From Zymoseptoria tritici IPO323 (taxonomy: Eukaryota; Ascomycota; Dothideomycetes; Mycosphaerellales; Mycosphaerellaceae), in assembly GCF_000219625.1 (NCBI RefSeq), contig NC_018216.1, positions 3,162,001-3,226,000 on the forward strand: a stretch of 64,000 nucleotides of DNA. The letters are read 5' to 3'. Positions 1 to 10,522 of the stretch are shown here, in pieces (positions within the stretch are counted from its first letter, which is position 1; every line of letters begins with the position of its first letter). The notes beneath the pieces were generated by a model. That model was not told where the DNA came from. It searched no databases and was given only the letters and a program-made list of their open reading frames with translations. Made by a program: the position numbers and the translations under genes.

Positions 1-1
1 G

Positions 2-1603
2 AAGGACGTCATTGTCGACATTGTCTGCTACCGCAAACAAGGTCACAACGAGACTGATCAGCCATCTTTCACTCAGCCACTCATGTACAAGAAGATCAGC
101 GAGCAAGTTCCAACCCTCGACAAGTACGTCAAGCAACTCATCGATGCCAACACTTTCACAAAGGAGGACGTCGACGAGCACAAGAAGTGGGTCTGGAACA
201 CCCTCGAGGAGTCGTTTGAGAAGTCGAAAGACTACACACCAACAGCCAAGGAGTGGCTGACCAGCGCATGGCACGGCTTCAAGTCACCCAAGGAGCTTGC
301 CACCGAAGTTCTGCCCCATCTGCCAACCGGCATCAAGGCCGAGACCCTGAAACACATCGCAAAGGTCATCGGCGAGCCGCCAGAGGGCTTCAACGTCCAC
401 CGCAACCTCAAGCGCATTTTGGCCAACCGCACAAAGTCTGTCAACGAGGGCAAGAACATTGACATGTCCACTGCGGAGGCTCTGGCCTTTGGTTCTCTCT
501 GCTTGGAGGGCAAGCACGTTCGCGTGTCTGGTCAAGATGTCGAGCGTGGCACCTTCTCCCAGCGTCACGCAGTCTTGCACGACCAGGAGAGTGAAAAGAC
601 CCACACTCCTCTAAGGAATCTCGGCGACGACCAGGGTACCTTTGTCATCGCCAACTCTAGTTTGAGCGAGTTTGGTGCTCTCGGGTTCGAATATGGCTAC
701 TCACTGTCCTCGCCAAACGCTCTCGTCATCTGGGAGGCGCAATTCGGTGACTTTGCCAACAACGCCCAATGTATCATCGATCAATTCATCGCCTCCGGTG
801 AAGTCAAGTGGCTGCAACGATCCGGTCTGGTCATGAACTTGCCCCACGGCTACGACGGCCAAGGTCCCGAGCACAGTTCCGGCCGCATGGAGCGCTTCTT
901 GCAGCTTTGCAACGAGGACCCACGCATCTTCCCCAAGCCTGACAAGCTCGACCGTCAACACCAGGACTGCAACATGCAAATCACCTACTGCACGACACCC
1001 GCCAACTACTTCCACATCCTCCGTCGCCAGATGAACCGTCAATTCCGCAAGCCTCTCATCAACTTCTTCTCCAAGAGCTTGCTCCGTCACCCACTCGCCC
1101 GCTCCAACATCGAGGACCTCGAGGGCGAGTCTCACTTCCAATGGATCGTCCCGGACCCAGCTCACGATGCCAACGCCGAGTTCAAGATTGACTCGCATGA
1201 CAAGATCAAGCGCGTGATCCTCTGCTCTGGCCAAGTCTTCGCCGCATTGTTCAAGCACCGGGAAGCCAACAAACTCACCGACACTGCCATCACCCGTATC
1301 GAGCAACTCAACCCCTTCCCTTGGGCTCAGCTCAAGGAGAACTTGGACTCCTACCCGAACGCCGAGACGATCGTCTGGTGTCAGGAGGAGCCGCTTAATG
1401 CCGGCGCGTGGTCGTTTGCTCAGCCGAGAATCGAGACGCTGTTGAACAACACTGAGCACCACGACAGGAAGCATGTCATGTATGCTGGTCGCAACCCGAG
1501 TGCGTCTGTCGCGACCGGTTTGAAGAGCAGCCATATGAAGGAGGAGCAGGACTTGTTGAAGATGGCTTGGAGTGTGCATCAGGATAAGCTGAAGGGCGAG
1601 TAG
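2..1603 (+). CDS. KGD1: 2-oxoglutarate dehydrogenase E1 component, C-terminal part (5' truncated by window)
   Basis: Thiamine-diphosphate-dependent E1 subunit of the mitochondrial 2-oxoglutarate dehydrogenase complex (TCA cycle), which decarboxylates 2-oxoglutarate and passes the succinyl group to the E2 lipoyl domain. The frame is open from base 2, so about 534 C-terminal residues are present out of roughly 1050 usual for the family. Early residues contain [21 protein letters not shown], the conserved E1 segment at the end of the ThDP-binding half. Downstream come the transketolase-like pyrimidine domain ([11 protein letters not shown]; the [20 protein letters not shown] block) and the C-terminal domain with the [12 protein letters not shown] motif. 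No intron is seen here. The stop is TAG at 1601-1603. The assignment is by recognised family motifs and is very secure; only the 5' end is missing. Confidence 0.96.
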   Translation, partial: KDVIVDIVCYRKQGHNETDQPSFTQPLMYKKISEQVPTLDKYVKQLIDANTFTKEDVDEHKKWVWNTLEESFEKSKDYTPTAKEWLTSAWHGFKSPKELATEVLPHLPTGIKAETLKHIAKVIGEPPEGFNVHRNLKRILANRTKSVNEGKNIDMSTAEALAFGSLCLEGKHVRVSGQDVERGTFSQRHAVLHDQESEKTHTPLRNLGDDQGTFVIANSSLSEFGALGFEYGYSLSSPNALVIWEAQFGDFANNAQCIIDQFIASGEVKWLQRSGLVMNLPHGYDGQGPEHSSGRMERFLQLCNEDPRIFPKPDKLDRQHQDCNMQITYCTTPANYFHILRRQMNRQFRKPLINFFSKSLLRHPLARSNIEDLEGESHFQWIVPDPAHDANAEFKIDSHDKIKRVILCSGQVFAALFKHREANKLTDTAITRIEQLNPFPWAQLKENLDSYPNAETIVWCQEEPLNAGAWSFAQPRIETLLNNTEHHDRKHVMYAGRNPSASVATGLKSSHMKEEQDLLKMAWSVHQDKLKGE

Positions 1604-2340
1604 AGGGGATGAGTAGCAGTCTTCTGATGGCATCTTTGCGTTCTGTATTTTGATTGAGTGTTTCAGTAAACAAAAGCTTCTGCTGCGTGTCGTGTATATA
1701 TTCGGGTTGGAGTGTAGGTTTACTGTTGAATGCATCGGCGTTGTTACCTTGATCTGCTGCCATACTGAGTGCACCATTCTTGTTTGTCATTGTAGTTAGT
1801 ACCTAGAATGTGAATCTCGCACACGAGGTGCAACATGGACAGCTTTGCGTCATCTAGGCCTACTTCTTCGCTCCGTCCAATCTTACATCGCTCGACTGCC
1901 CAACGATTCTACTGGAGATACAGACCCGGCATCTCGTCGTCCACCGCTGCCTTCGAACACCAAATGTCTAGCAGAATTCAGAGCCAACCCTAAGCATACC
2001 AACCCTAAGAGCATTCGCTCCAAGGATGGTTTGGTTTACGCCATCCGAGCTTGGCTGTGAAGCTTGTTCGGCGAAGCATCGTCATCTGGCTCGTGCATCT
2101 CTGCCGTGTTCCTGGCGATCCACATCTTCCACTTTCCAATCAAGAAACTCTGCCACTCCAATTCGGGCACAAATCAGGACCTGACGTAGGGATTTGCATG
2201 TTGTGTAGCAAGGCAGGAACCTAGTTCGTTTGTGGAGTTGGACTGCAGGTGCAGTACCTTTTAGTATACCATTTCTTTCTGTCTATTGAGTTTTCCGTCT
2301 TCTTCACCCCCAAGACCGCTCGTCCTCTCATCTCTACACA
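1604..2340. other. intergenic, no gene seen
   Basis: This holds the 3' flank of the E1 gene and the 5' flank of the phosphatase gene. Only short unsupported ORFs occur. No tRNA, repeat or clear TATA box was recognised. Confidence 0.5.
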
Positions 2341-3738
2341 ATGGCGTTCGCTACCTTCGCCGTGCTCGCTCTGCCGGCATTGACCGCAGCATTGACCCAA
2401 CAGCAACCTCTCTACTCCGAATATCAATTCGATCCTCGCGACCATCTGGCCGGCATTGCACCCTACTTCGAGCCCTCCGACCCAGCGCGCGATCCACTTC
2501 CACCTCAAGGATGCGAAGTCACAAAAGCAGCGTATCTCATCCGCCACGCCGCCATTAATGCCAATGACTTCGACTACGAATCATATCTGGAGCCATTCAC
2601 GGATAAGCTGAAGAACACGAGTGTAGACTGGAGTAAGATTCCCGATTTGTCGTTCCTCTCGACATGGACACCGCCGGAGCTCAAGGAGCAGGAGAGAGTC
2701 ACGCGCACAGGAAAGCTTGAGGCGACGCAGCTTGGTGTGCAGCTGTCGTATCGCTACCCGGACCTCCGCATGCCGAAGCGTGTATGGGCGAGCACCGCCG
2801 AGCGTACTGTTGTGAGCGCTGAAGCTCTCATCCGTGGTTTCGAGGAAGACGAAAACGAGATCAACTTGGTGCAGATCTACGAGGGCAAAGAGTCGGGTGC
2901 CGATAGTCTCACACCATACAAGTCTTGCCCGGCGTATTCTTCCTCGCGAGGATCAGAGCAGAGCGGGGAGTATGTCAAGACCTACACAAAGCCTATTCTT
3001 GCTCGTCTCCGTGCCATGGCTCCTCAATTCAACTGGACGTCCAATGATGTGATCGGTATGCAGGAGTGGTGTGGCTACGATACCGTCGTGCGAGGCAGCT
3101 CCCCCTTCTGCTCGCTCGAACTCTTCAGTCCAGACGAGTGGCTGCAATTCGAGTATAGCCAGGACTTGATGTACCACCACAACACCGGCTACGGCAACGA
3201 GATCTCCCCGGTCATTGGCTTCCCATGGCTCAACGCGACTGCGAGCCTGCTCTCGTCCAACACCACCGACGACCAAGACCTCTACGTCTCTTTCACTCAT
3301 CGCGAACTCCCACCCACCGTGCTCGTCGCCATGGGTCTCTTCAACAACTCCGAATTGACCGGCGCAAACGACGTCAACGCCACCATGCCCACAACACGAG
3401 TCAACTACCACCGCTCGTGGATCAGCTCGTTCATCCTGCCGTTCTTGACCAACATTGCCGTGGAGCAGATGAACTGCTCCGCATCATATGGATATGAGAA
3501 CGCCACGGACTCGACTTACTACCGTGTGTTGGTCAACCGCAGTCCGCAGACCCTACCGGCTTGTTTCGATGGCCCGGCGGAAAGCTGTTCTGCTGCTGGG
3601 TTTGCGGACTTTGTCAAGGAGAGGGGAGAGATGTTTGGAGATTTCAGCAAGGCTTGTGGAGTGAAGAACGATAACTCTACGGATGTTATTAGCTTTTACC
3701 AGAGCGATGCGCAGGGCGAGACGGTGGGGAAGAAGTGA
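2341..3738 (+). CDS. secreted histidine acid phosphatase-like protein (branch 2, phosphoglycerate-mutase fold)
   Basis: Single-exon 465-residue protein. The first about 18 residues form a signal peptide (MAFATFAVLALPALTAALT), and many N-x-S/T sites follow (for example NATAS, NNTT, NCSAS), so it is probably a secreted glycoprotein. The histidine phosphatase signature is recognisable but altered: around residue 67 the sequence is LIRHAAINAND rather than the usual RHGxRxP. The distal proton-donor region reads SFTHRELPP near residue 320 where active phytases and acid phosphatases have HD. Cysteines typical of secreted members are present. The Arg-His of the phosphate pocket is kept, the second Arg is not. 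The family is clear; catalytic activity and substrate (phytate or other phosphomonoester) are uncertain. The ATG follows a pyrimidine-rich leader ending in acaca. Confidence 0.85.
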   Translation: MAFATFAVLALPALTAALTQQQPLYSEYQFDPRDHLAGIAPYFEPSDPARDPLPPQGCEVTKAAYLIRHAAINANDFDYESYLEPFTDKLKNTSVDWSKIPDLSFLSTWTPPELKEQERVTRTGKLEATQLGVQLSYRYPDLRMPKRVWASTAERTVVSAEALIRGFEEDENEINLVQIYEGKESGADSLTPYKSCPAYSSSRGSEQSGEYVKTYTKPILARLRAMAPQFNWTSNDVIGMQEWCGYDTVVRGSSPFCSLELFSPDEWLQFEYSQDLMYHHNTGYGNEISPVIGFPWLNATASLLSSNTTDDQDLYVSFTHRELPPTVLVAMGLFNNSELTGANDVNATMPTTRVNYHRSWISSFILPFLTNIAVEQMNCSASYGYENATDSTYYRVLVNRSPQTLPACFDGPAESCSAAGFADFVKERGEMFGDFSKACGVKNDNSTDVISFYQSDAQGETVGKK

Positions 3739-4140
3739 GGTTGATAGTAATGTCTATAATGTCTATTGTTCAATTGACGATATGGAATGATCACACGGCC
3801 TCGTTACATCTAACAGAGTATTGACGTCTTGTCAGCATACCGTACCTGACATTTGAAGCTCTTAGTAGTGCGATTCATTGTCATGTGAAAGACACGAGCG
3901 CGAGACGATGACGCCAGGTCTTTGGACAATTCAAGCGTCAGGAACGACTCAGAGTTCAGTCCTACAATTCTTCGATCAACGAACTTCAGCATTGACAATC
4001 TGACACTATCTTGCTTCTAATATGATAACCCGAATATCAGCGATCGAATGAATTGATCTCATGAAGCAAAACCGCAATCCAATCGAGGTCTTGGCCAAGC
4101 CAGAGACATCGACGCGCGACTTCTCCAGCCCAGCACAACG
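3739..4140. other. intergenic, no gene seen
   Basis: Short spacer between the phosphatase gene and TFB1, both on the plus strand. Nothing beyond UTR-like sequence was recognised. Confidence 0.5.
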
Positions 4141-6114
4141 ATGCCTCCTACACGAGCGAGCGCAAAATACACCAAAAAGGACGGCAGCCTCGTAGTCTCC
4201 GACGACAAGAAATATGTTTTCTGGACGCCTTCCGATCCTCCAGGCGCAACGCCGACCGTCACGATCCCCGTGGTGGACATCACGAATCTTCAGCAAACTC
4301 CCGCGACGTCCAAAGCCATTGCCTTGAAGGTCTTCGTCAACACCGACAGCTATGTCTTCAGTTTTACGCACAAGGAGAATGCGAGGAAAGAGCAGGAGGT
4401 TGTCACGGAGGTGTTGAGGAATATCATCGCTGCGAATAAGGCTTCGACTGCGGCGTCACTTGTGTCTTCTGCGGCGGCGACACCCACGCCCGCGGCTGGT
4501 GGTGCTGGGGAGAATGGAGGTGCACAACCGGCGGCATTGGCGATTGCCAAAGCAGTGTCGTCAAAAGCTGCAGATGAGGGGTGGTACGATGACAGCAAGT
4601 TGATGGCGGACGCCAACTTGCAGCGGTCACTGCTAGAGTCCAACAAGTCGCTGAAGGATCGTTTCAACCAGGCTCTGAAGGACAAGCCCGAGTCTGTCAG
4701 TATCTCGCAATTCAATGGACAGTTCTGGAAGGCGAGACTACATCTCCTCCGAGCACATGCGATTGAGAATGCACAGAAGAAGGGAGAGTACAATGTTCTG
4801 CCTGAAATCAAGTTCATACATAAGCCTGCGGAGAAGGAGGGCGAGCCGGACACGAAACAGCTTCAGATCACAAAGGAGCAGATCAAACTCATTTTCAAGC
4901 AGTATCCTATCGTATCGGAGGCGTATAACGAGAACAGCCCGCCGTTGTCTCCTGCACAGTTTTGGACAAAGTTCTTCCAGAGTCGACTGCTGAAGAAGTT
5001 GAAGGGAGAGAAGATCACAGATCAGGACCCACGAGACTCAATACTTGACAAGTATTTGGACAGGAGGCAAGGCGAGGGTCCTGCTGCGATTGGACATGTA
5101 CCTCATTTCCTTGATCTGGAGGGCAATGAGCAGAACCACAGTCAGCGGAAGGGCAACAGACCAGACCAAGATATGAGACCGTCTTCTGGCGACAAAGTCC
5201 CAATCTTGAGGGTCCTGAACAATCTTTCCGAAAAGATGATGTCCCACGTGGCGCCAGAAGATGGTGAAGCGCATGCTCCCGTTGGCATGGACGAAGAGAC
5301 CTTCGATCAACTACGACTACGAGATCTCGCCATGGACGATGTAGACAATCGAGTCGTACTGAACGTGAAGGAACAGCAGCGCTATGTGGGCGGCGACAAA
5401 GACTCTCTATCTGCAGAAGCCAAACTCTACGCCCAACAAGACCCCGAAGAAGTCCTCTCCACCCTCCGAAAAGTCCTGCAGCCCTCACAACTAGGCAGCG
5501 ACGCTCAAGGAACCCTTCGCCTTGACCGTGTCATCGGCTACAATGCAGATTCCGACTCCGAATCAGACGACGAAGCCCAAACCACACCCAAAAAGCGCGC
5601 CCCTCGCATCGGCTCCCACACAGCCATGTCAACCGCCACATCCACCATCCTCTCCTCCATCCACCGACGCCGCGACCACGCCTCCAACGACCCCAACGCC
5701 CTCCACGGCCTCTCTCAATCCACCTTCGACGCCCTCGCCACAACTCACAACACCACCACCGAGTTCCTCCACTACTTCTGGGTCCTCTTCCTCTCCGGCG
5801 ACGCCTCCCGCACAAAAGAACTCGAACAACTCGTCTCCACCCTCGACCGCTCGCTGGACCGCATCAACGCGGTGGCGGATACCGCGGAGAAGGAACGCGA
5901 GAAGAGGATCGAGGCGATTAAGAAGCAGTTGCAGGAGTACTACGAGAAGACGGGGAAGAGGAGAAAAGTGGACTTTGAGACTGCGGCGCCGGGTGGGAGG
6001 AAGGTAGCTGAGGCGATGGTTAGGCCTACTGTGCAGGCTTTGGCGAAGGCGACGGGGGCGTATAGGAAGGCGTTGCAGGAGCAGTTGAGGGAGGCGGGGA
6101 GTGCGGGTGCATAA
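4141..6114 (+). CDS. TFB1: TFIIH core subunit Tfb1 (p62 homolog)
   Basis: Core subunit of the general transcription and nucleotide-excision-repair factor TFIIH in the nucleus. The 657-residue single-exon protein matches the family's usual size. Residues about 1-110 form the PH/PTB-like domain that binds acidic activators and XPC/Rad4-type partners (YVFWTPSDPPGATPTVTIPV at its start). Two BSD domains follow: one near residue 180 with the QFNGQFWKARLHLLRAH signature, the second near 265 with PAQFWTKFFQSRLLKKL. The C-terminal third contains an acidic SDSESDDE stretch and a helical KKQLQEYYEKTGKRRK region. Two paired BSD domains behind a PH-like domain are diagnostic. Codon use over residues about 480-560 is strongly C-ending, with no sign of disruption. 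Confidence 0.95.
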   Translation: MPPTRASAKYTKKDGSLVVSDDKKYVFWTPSDPPGATPTVTIPVVDITNLQQTPATSKAIALKVFVNTDSYVFSFTHKENARKEQEVVTEVLRNIIAANKASTAASLVSSAAATPTPAAGGAGENGGAQPAALAIAKAVSSKAADEGWYDDSKLMADANLQRSLLESNKSLKDRFNQALKDKPESVSISQFNGQFWKARLHLLRAHAIENAQKKGEYNVLPEIKFIHKPAEKEGEPDTKQLQITKEQIKLIFKQYPIVSEAYNENSPPLSPAQFWTKFFQSRLLKKLKGEKITDQDPRDSILDKYLDRRQGEGPAAIGHVPHFLDLEGNEQNHSQRKGNRPDQDMRPSSGDKVPILRVLNNLSEKMMSHVAPEDGEAHAPVGMDEETFDQLRLRDLAMDDVDNRVVLNVKEQQRYVGGDKDSLSAEAKLYAQQDPEEVLSTLRKVLQPSQLGSDAQGTLRLDRVIGYNADSDSESDDEAQTTPKKRAPRIGSHTAMSTATSTILSSIHRRRDHASNDPNALHGLSQSTFDALATTHNTTTEFLHYFWVLFLSGDASRTKELEQLVSTLDRSLDRINAVADTAEKEREKRIEAIKKQLQEYYEKTGKRRKVDFETAAPGGRKVAEAMVRPTVQALAKATGAYRKALQEQLREAGSAGA

Positions 6115-6688
6115 GTGAAAGCTCGACATAGGTAAGCTATAGACTTTTATCTCACCAAGCCTCGCTGAGGCTCGTTGCAGGACAAGCCAGCTGCCTGAGC
6201 ATAGACTGCCTCAAGGTCCAGCTCTATAATGTTCATCACGCCGTCGACGCATGGCCACGCTCTGATCCTTTGTCGTAACGGGATCTACGCCTGCAGCAAA
6301 CTTACACATGCAAACGCATGTTCCAGATTCACCCAGACATGCAAGGCAATAAAGCTTCTCGTCTGCCGAACCGTGCGTTCACCCGTGGACAAGGCCTTGC
6401 TTGTACTCACCGTAGGGTCACTGGCCATTGTGTCGTGGCAGAGCGTGTCCTGCGTCGGCAAGCAAGTAGTTGTCCATAGCCTCGAACCCTTCCCTCATCT
6501 TTCCTTCGTCAAGATCTTCTCACAACTCATCCGCTCCAGTCAGCCACAGATCTCACAGCACCGGTGTCATCTCTTTGCCGGCATCAGAGATCCTCAGCAA
6601 GCAAGACCTCCGCCACAAGCACACAAGACAGACCTCAGCCGTCGTCTCAAGCCCCTTCTCGATGCGGTCCGAGACATCCCGCCACACC
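6115..6688. other. intergenic or 5' leader, no certain gene
   Basis: This is the 3' flank of TFB1 and the presumed 5' leader of the PPxY protein. The frame of that downstream gene stays open back to an ATG at 6470, so part of this stretch could be coding. Confidence 0.4.
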
Positions 6689-7312
6689 ATGGCCCCACGG
6701 AGCCCTCCTCCGTCCTATGACGCCGCGATCGCAGCTATCAACTCTGGTGTCGCTGCTTCACCTCAATACCATCAAGGCATCAACGCCGCCAATTCAGCCG
6801 ACCAGCAACGTGGAGTACGACATACCAATTCTACCACTACACCGGGCATACCTCCTCTCTTCCACCCAACCCACGACGATGTCTTCGCACCCACACCAAC
6901 ACCGACGTTCACATTCGACGACTCTGCTTCCGACTCAAGCCAGCAGCGTACGACTTCCAGCGAAAACCTCACCAACGCCTCTCTTCACTTCGAACACGCC
7001 CCTTCCCTCCAACATCTCACAGCTCCAGCACCAGCACCACCTCCACCATCACAAGCCTTCGACTTCGACTTCGACAACTTCACGCCCAACCCTCTCATTC
7101 TCGAACCATGGATGTCGACGTCTTTTGAGAATGTTTCGGTGATGTATCAAGCGGGTGTTGCGGCGCAGCGGAGACGAAGGGGTGTTGATGGGCAGGAAAG
7201 GGACGGGAGGAGAGCTGGCGTGGGTGGGTGGGTTGATGAGGGTGGTGATGAAGTTGGGAGGGAAAGGCGGGGTGGCAGGGTCAGGAGGTGGATTGGGAGG
7301 TTTTGGAATTGA
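6689..7312 (+). CDS. proline/serine-rich protein with N-terminal PPxY motif, function unknown
   Basis: Predicted 207-residue protein that I do not recognise by family. I chose the ATG at 6689 because it sits in a strong fungal context (caccATGgc) and is followed at once by RSPPPSYDAAIAAI. The PPSY at residues 7-10 is a WW-domain ligand of the kind used by Rsp5/Nedd4 adaptors. An in-frame upstream ATG at 6470 would give 280 residues. The middle is low-complexity (Ser/Thr/Pro, then APAPAPPPPSQ), followed by an FDFDFDNFTPNP block and a basic, Gly/Arg-rich C-terminus. A second plus frame stays open from about 7155 to 7469 and ends in a hydrophobic stretch, so the C-terminus could differ if there is an unrecognised intron or indel. 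Start and 3' end are both uncertain. Confidence 0.5.
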   Translation: MAPRSPPPSYDAAIAAINSGVAASPQYHQGINAANSADQQRGVRHTNSTTTPGIPPLFHPTHDDVFAPTPTPTFTFDDSASDSSQQRTTSSENLTNASLHFEHAPSLQHLTAPAPAPPPPSQAFDFDFDNFTPNPLILEPWMSTSFENVSVMYQAGVAAQRRRRGVDGQERDGRRAGVGGWVDEGGDEVGRERRGGRVRRWIGRFWN

Positions 7313-7978
7313 GATGAGAAATGTCGATTATGGGCCGTTCGATGGGGGGATTGGGTTTGGGAAAGGGATGGGTATACGGTCAACTGCTTCGGTGCTGTTT
7401 TGGGAGGTCTTTTGGGAGATTGGTTGGGCTGTCGCTTCGGGGATAATGGAGCTTCTGAGCGGAGTGTAACCCTAATGGATGGCTCGATCGATGCTATGTG
7501 CTTGGCTATACGACTGCGATCATTGGAGAGGCATACCTCGTCAGAGTATCATCCTATTGAAAGCATCATTTAGCAGAAGATGCATGATGGAATGGATACA
7601 AAATGTCTGAAATCAGGACACATTGAAACCTTTCAACTCGTCATCCAGCTTCTGGTCGCTTTCGTTCGACGCTAGCCTCGCCGCCGATTCTGCGGTGGTG
7701 GGTATTGGTGTGGTATGTACATCGATGGTTCTCCGTATCGTGTCAGTGTTCCCTCTTCCAGCCGGCCGTGAGAAGAGACGAGCTTCTTGCACTCGATTGA
7801 GCTTGTCTCGCATCGCAAATCAGCCAGGGCTGGACTTCAGCCGGCGGAGTCGTGCCGCTCCAACTTCGTGGCAGCATTGCAGGACTGTTTGACGGGACTT
7901 TGGCGCTCCACCTTCAATGCGGGTTGTTCATCGCTCATCTTCTTCCAGTTCCTCAGTACTGCAGACCCCTCTTCCTCC
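7313..7978. other. intergenic; short minus-strand ORF of doubtful status
   Basis: Between the PPxY gene and the 3' end of the bS16m gene. A minus-strand frame at 7613-7813 encodes 66 residues starting MRDKLNRVQEARLF. Its composition is protein-like, but I found no splice path linking it to bS16m and no family, so it is not called. Confidence 0.35.
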
Positions 7979-8424
7979 TCATTGCGCATCTTTGCTCTTC
8001 TTGCCTCCACTCTTCTCCGTATGTGTCTGAAATCTCGCCTGTTTTAGCGTTTGCGGTCCTGATGGCAAGTATCGTGGTTCCAAGAGTCCGATCTGCATGG
8101 CAGAGTTAGCCACGGCCTGTATCATCCTCCGCAACCTCTTTCACCCACCATGCTCAATAGCCTCCATACCGTATCACTCGGCTGTGCTCCCACTCCCAAC
8201 CAGTACTTCGCTCTCGAGACATCGATCTTGATGTCCTTGACTTTCTGGTCTCCTGGCTCCGCTCCTACGGGTGTTTGTGGTATCGGATTATAGGTTCCCA
8301 AAACTTCCATTGGTTTGCTGTCGCGTGCCGATCTCGCTTGTGCTAGGACGATATTGTAGAATGGCTTGTGTCGGCGGGCTCCTCCTGGGGTGGACACACG
8401 GGAGAGACGTAATCGGAGAACCAT
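7979..8424 (-). CDS. MRPS16: mitochondrial small-subunit ribosomal protein bS16m
   Basis: Two exons, complement(join(7979..8092, 8149..8424)), encode 129 residues. It is the mitochondrial homolog of bacterial bS16, a small-subunit assembly and structural protein. Residues 1-92 carry the family core: MVLRLRLSR start, PFYNIVLAQARSARDSKP, EVLGTYNP, then RAKYWLGVGAQPSDTVWRLL. The 56-nt intron has donor GTGGGT, branch GCTAAC and acceptor CATGCAG. Splicing in phase 0 gives RLLSMIGLLEPRYLPSGPQ, the expected continuation, and ends at TGA 7979-7981. The upstream open frame to 8721 is not coding: homology begins at the ATG at 8424. The gene is divergent from dynein light intermediate chain, with 190 bp between starts. 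Confidence 0.9.
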
Positions 8425-8614
8425 GGCGACGAGTGTATGATGGGTGTCGATGTGGAGATCGAAGGTCGAGATGAGGATGTGAAGATGGACATCGGTACAC
8501 CTCCGGCTTGGCAAGAGGTCGCCCGCAACCTTGGACCCTGTCTCGCGCATCTCGACCAGGCGCGTGTCAACACTCACGTCACCTTCACTTCGATGGACTG
8601 ATCTTAGGAATACA

Positions 8615-10522
8615 ATGGCTACGACGATGTCTCGGCCGACGACGACGCCATTTCCAGGTGGTCGCGGGGACGACCGTCCGCTGAAACGGAAAAAGGAACA
8701 ACGAACAGACATCTGGTCCAACCTCCTACGCCAAACTCGCGAAGCTCAAGCACGTAGTCGGACACAAGCAGTGCAGCACCGCGAGCTGCTTGTCTGTGGT
8801 GGTTCTCCCGATGATCAACGATCGTTTCTACAATCTCTTGCTCGACCTCCGCCCGCTCAACCGCAATCACGAAATCAGGAACGACGAACACAGCGAACAA
8901 AAGGGGAGCTAAGGTTAAGCAACAAATATGCCTATGGATATGGACATGTGACGCTGTTCTCTCCACCCCCGCAGGGCGGAGCAGGCGTACAGGTGCTGGG
9001 AGCGGAGGCAGAGGAAGTGGCTCGGCTTGAGCTTCACACTTTACCAGATGCGGAGGAAGGCTATGTGGGCACTTTGAGAGGACTCCTGGTGAAGAAGATA
9101 CCCGAAGAGAAGAAGGAGGAAGGCCAGACAGAAGGCGACAGCAATGGACTGAATGAAGAGCTAGCCGAGGACACGACGGACTTAAGGCGACCAGTGGTGT
9201 GTGTTTTGCTCAGCTGGAAGAAGCCGTGGGAGTTTTTGGACCAGCTACGGCGATGGATACAGCTACTTGCACAAGCTCTACTACAGCCTGGAGTACCGGC
9301 GACAGATCCGATGGACATTCTCCAGGAGGCACAACTTGCATTGACTGTAGTCGTGCAACACACCGAGGCTCAGGAGGCGCTGTTCAGGGAGGGCTACAAG
9401 GAAGAGGACTTTGACTACATCTCGCAATGTCTGAGGACTGCGATTTTGCCGCTCCATCCGCTGAGCTCGCTGGTGTACATGTCTTCCACTGCCCCGCCTC
9501 AGCAACCTGGAAGCCCTTTGAGCGAAGTTCAGAAAGTCTTGTACACATGTCTGGGCCTAGATCTTTCTGTCTTGACGCCAAAGCTCCCAAGGACCGGTGA
9601 CAGTGCGAAGAAGGACGAAACAGGACCGAAGCACGAATTCATGGACCGCATGGCCATTGTGATTCCTCCAGGCTGGGACAGCGCGGCCTTCATCCGCACA
9701 TTGAGCGAGACGTTTGCTCCTGAAGAGACTCTCACAGCATGGCTAGCAGATTTGCAGCCTGCAGTTGTGTCGCCTCTGAAGGCGCCCGAAGAGGCCCTCA
9801 AACAAACCGAGGAGGACACAACGAACGGCGCTGAGATCTTTGAGAGCTCACCTCCAGCCGAGGAGCCTTCACCGCAGTTGACATCCGGTCCTTCTTCCGC
9901 CAGGACAAATTCCGCAGTCGAGATCTACCAATCCCGTATTATCGATCCTCAATCCCATCGTACATCTCGAAACCCTACTGGTCCGCCCAAAATCGAAGTC
10001 ACAACGAAACCTCACCAAGAATTCCTCGCCGAAATGCGCGCTCACCTACAAGAGCTTGAGCAAAACGACCGGGAGCGCGATCGTCCTAGCGGTGTTAGTA
10101 CCACCAGCCTGAGCGGCAGCGGCGGCAGCGGACGACCATTGGGCGTCCCACAAGGCGAACAGACCGGTGCACTAGGCGAGCTGGGAGACGTGAGCTTCAA
10201 CGTCGGCGGCGTCAGCTACGACACCATCTCCGCTGAAGCGGCGATCGACAGGCTTAGAAGGCCGGTTGTAGATCGATCCGACACAGGCGGAGGTGGGATG
10301 GGTAGTCCGGCGGCGATAAGGACGCCGAAAGTGAGCAGGCCGGGGCGAGACAGCGATAGAGAGAGGGATAGGGAGGTGAGGGCGCAGGTTGCAAGTCCGG
10401 AGAGTAGGGAGTTGCCGCCGATTGATAAGTTGGAGGAATACTTTTCCTCGTTGATGAAGACGGGTGGAGGCGGATCAAATTCTGGGAGTCGAAATGGGAC
10501 GCCGAGTCGGGTGAGGGAGTGA
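8615..10522 (+). CDS. cytoplasmic dynein 1 light intermediate chain (DLIC)
   Basis: Accessory subunit of the cytoplasmic dynein motor that links the heavy chain to cargo adaptors. Single exon, 635 residues from the ATG at 8615 (aatacaATGgct). An upstream in-frame ATG at 8531 lies in the leader and was not chosen. The Ras-like domain begins near residue 30 with RTDIWSNLLRQTREAQARS. The position of the P-loop reads LLVCGGSPDDQRSFLQSLA, that is, no GxxxxGK[ST], a degenerate nucleotide site. Recognisable DLIC core blocks include YGYGHVTLFS, VVCVLLSWKKPWEFLDQLRRW and the MAIVIPPGWDSAAFI segment near residue 355. The C-terminal third is Ser/Pro-rich and disordered, ending in a short helix (LPPIDKLEEYFSSLMKTG) resembling the adaptor-binding helix of metazoan DLIC C-tails. 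The last point is inference. Confidence 0.88.
   Translation: MATTMSRPTTTPFPGGRGDDRPLKRKKEQRTDIWSNLLRQTREAQARSRTQAVQHRELLVCGGSPDDQRSFLQSLARPPPAQPQSRNQERRTQRTKGELRLSNKYAYGYGHVTLFSPPPQGGAGVQVLGAEAEEVARLELHTLPDAEEGYVGTLRGLLVKKIPEEKKEEGQTEGDSNGLNEELAEDTTDLRRPVVCVLLSWKKPWEFLDQLRRWIQLLAQALLQPGVPATDPMDILQEAQLALTVVVQHTEAQEALFREGYKEEDFDYISQCLRTAILPLHPLSSLVYMSSTAPPQQPGSPLSEVQKVLYTCLGLDLSVLTPKLPRTGDSAKKDETGPKHEFMDRMAIVIPPGWDSAAFIRTLSETFAPEETLTAWLADLQPAVVSPLKAPEEALKQTEEDTTNGAEIFESSPPAEEPSPQLTSGPSSARTNSAVEIYQSRIIDPQSHRTSRNPTGPPKIEVTTKPHQEFLAEMRAHLQELEQNDRERDRPSGVSTTSLSGSGGSGRPLGVPQGEQTGALGELGDVSFNVGGVSYDTISAEAAIDRLRRPVVDRSDTGGGGMGSPAAIRTPKVSRPGRDSDRERDREVRAQVASPESRELPPIDKLEEYFSSLMKTGGGGSNSGSRNGTPSRVRE

Noticed and set aside
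701..1777. 358-codon minus-strand ORF
   Set aside because: Antisense shadow of the 2-oxoglutarate dehydrogenase E1 gene; no family and composition dictated by the sense codons.
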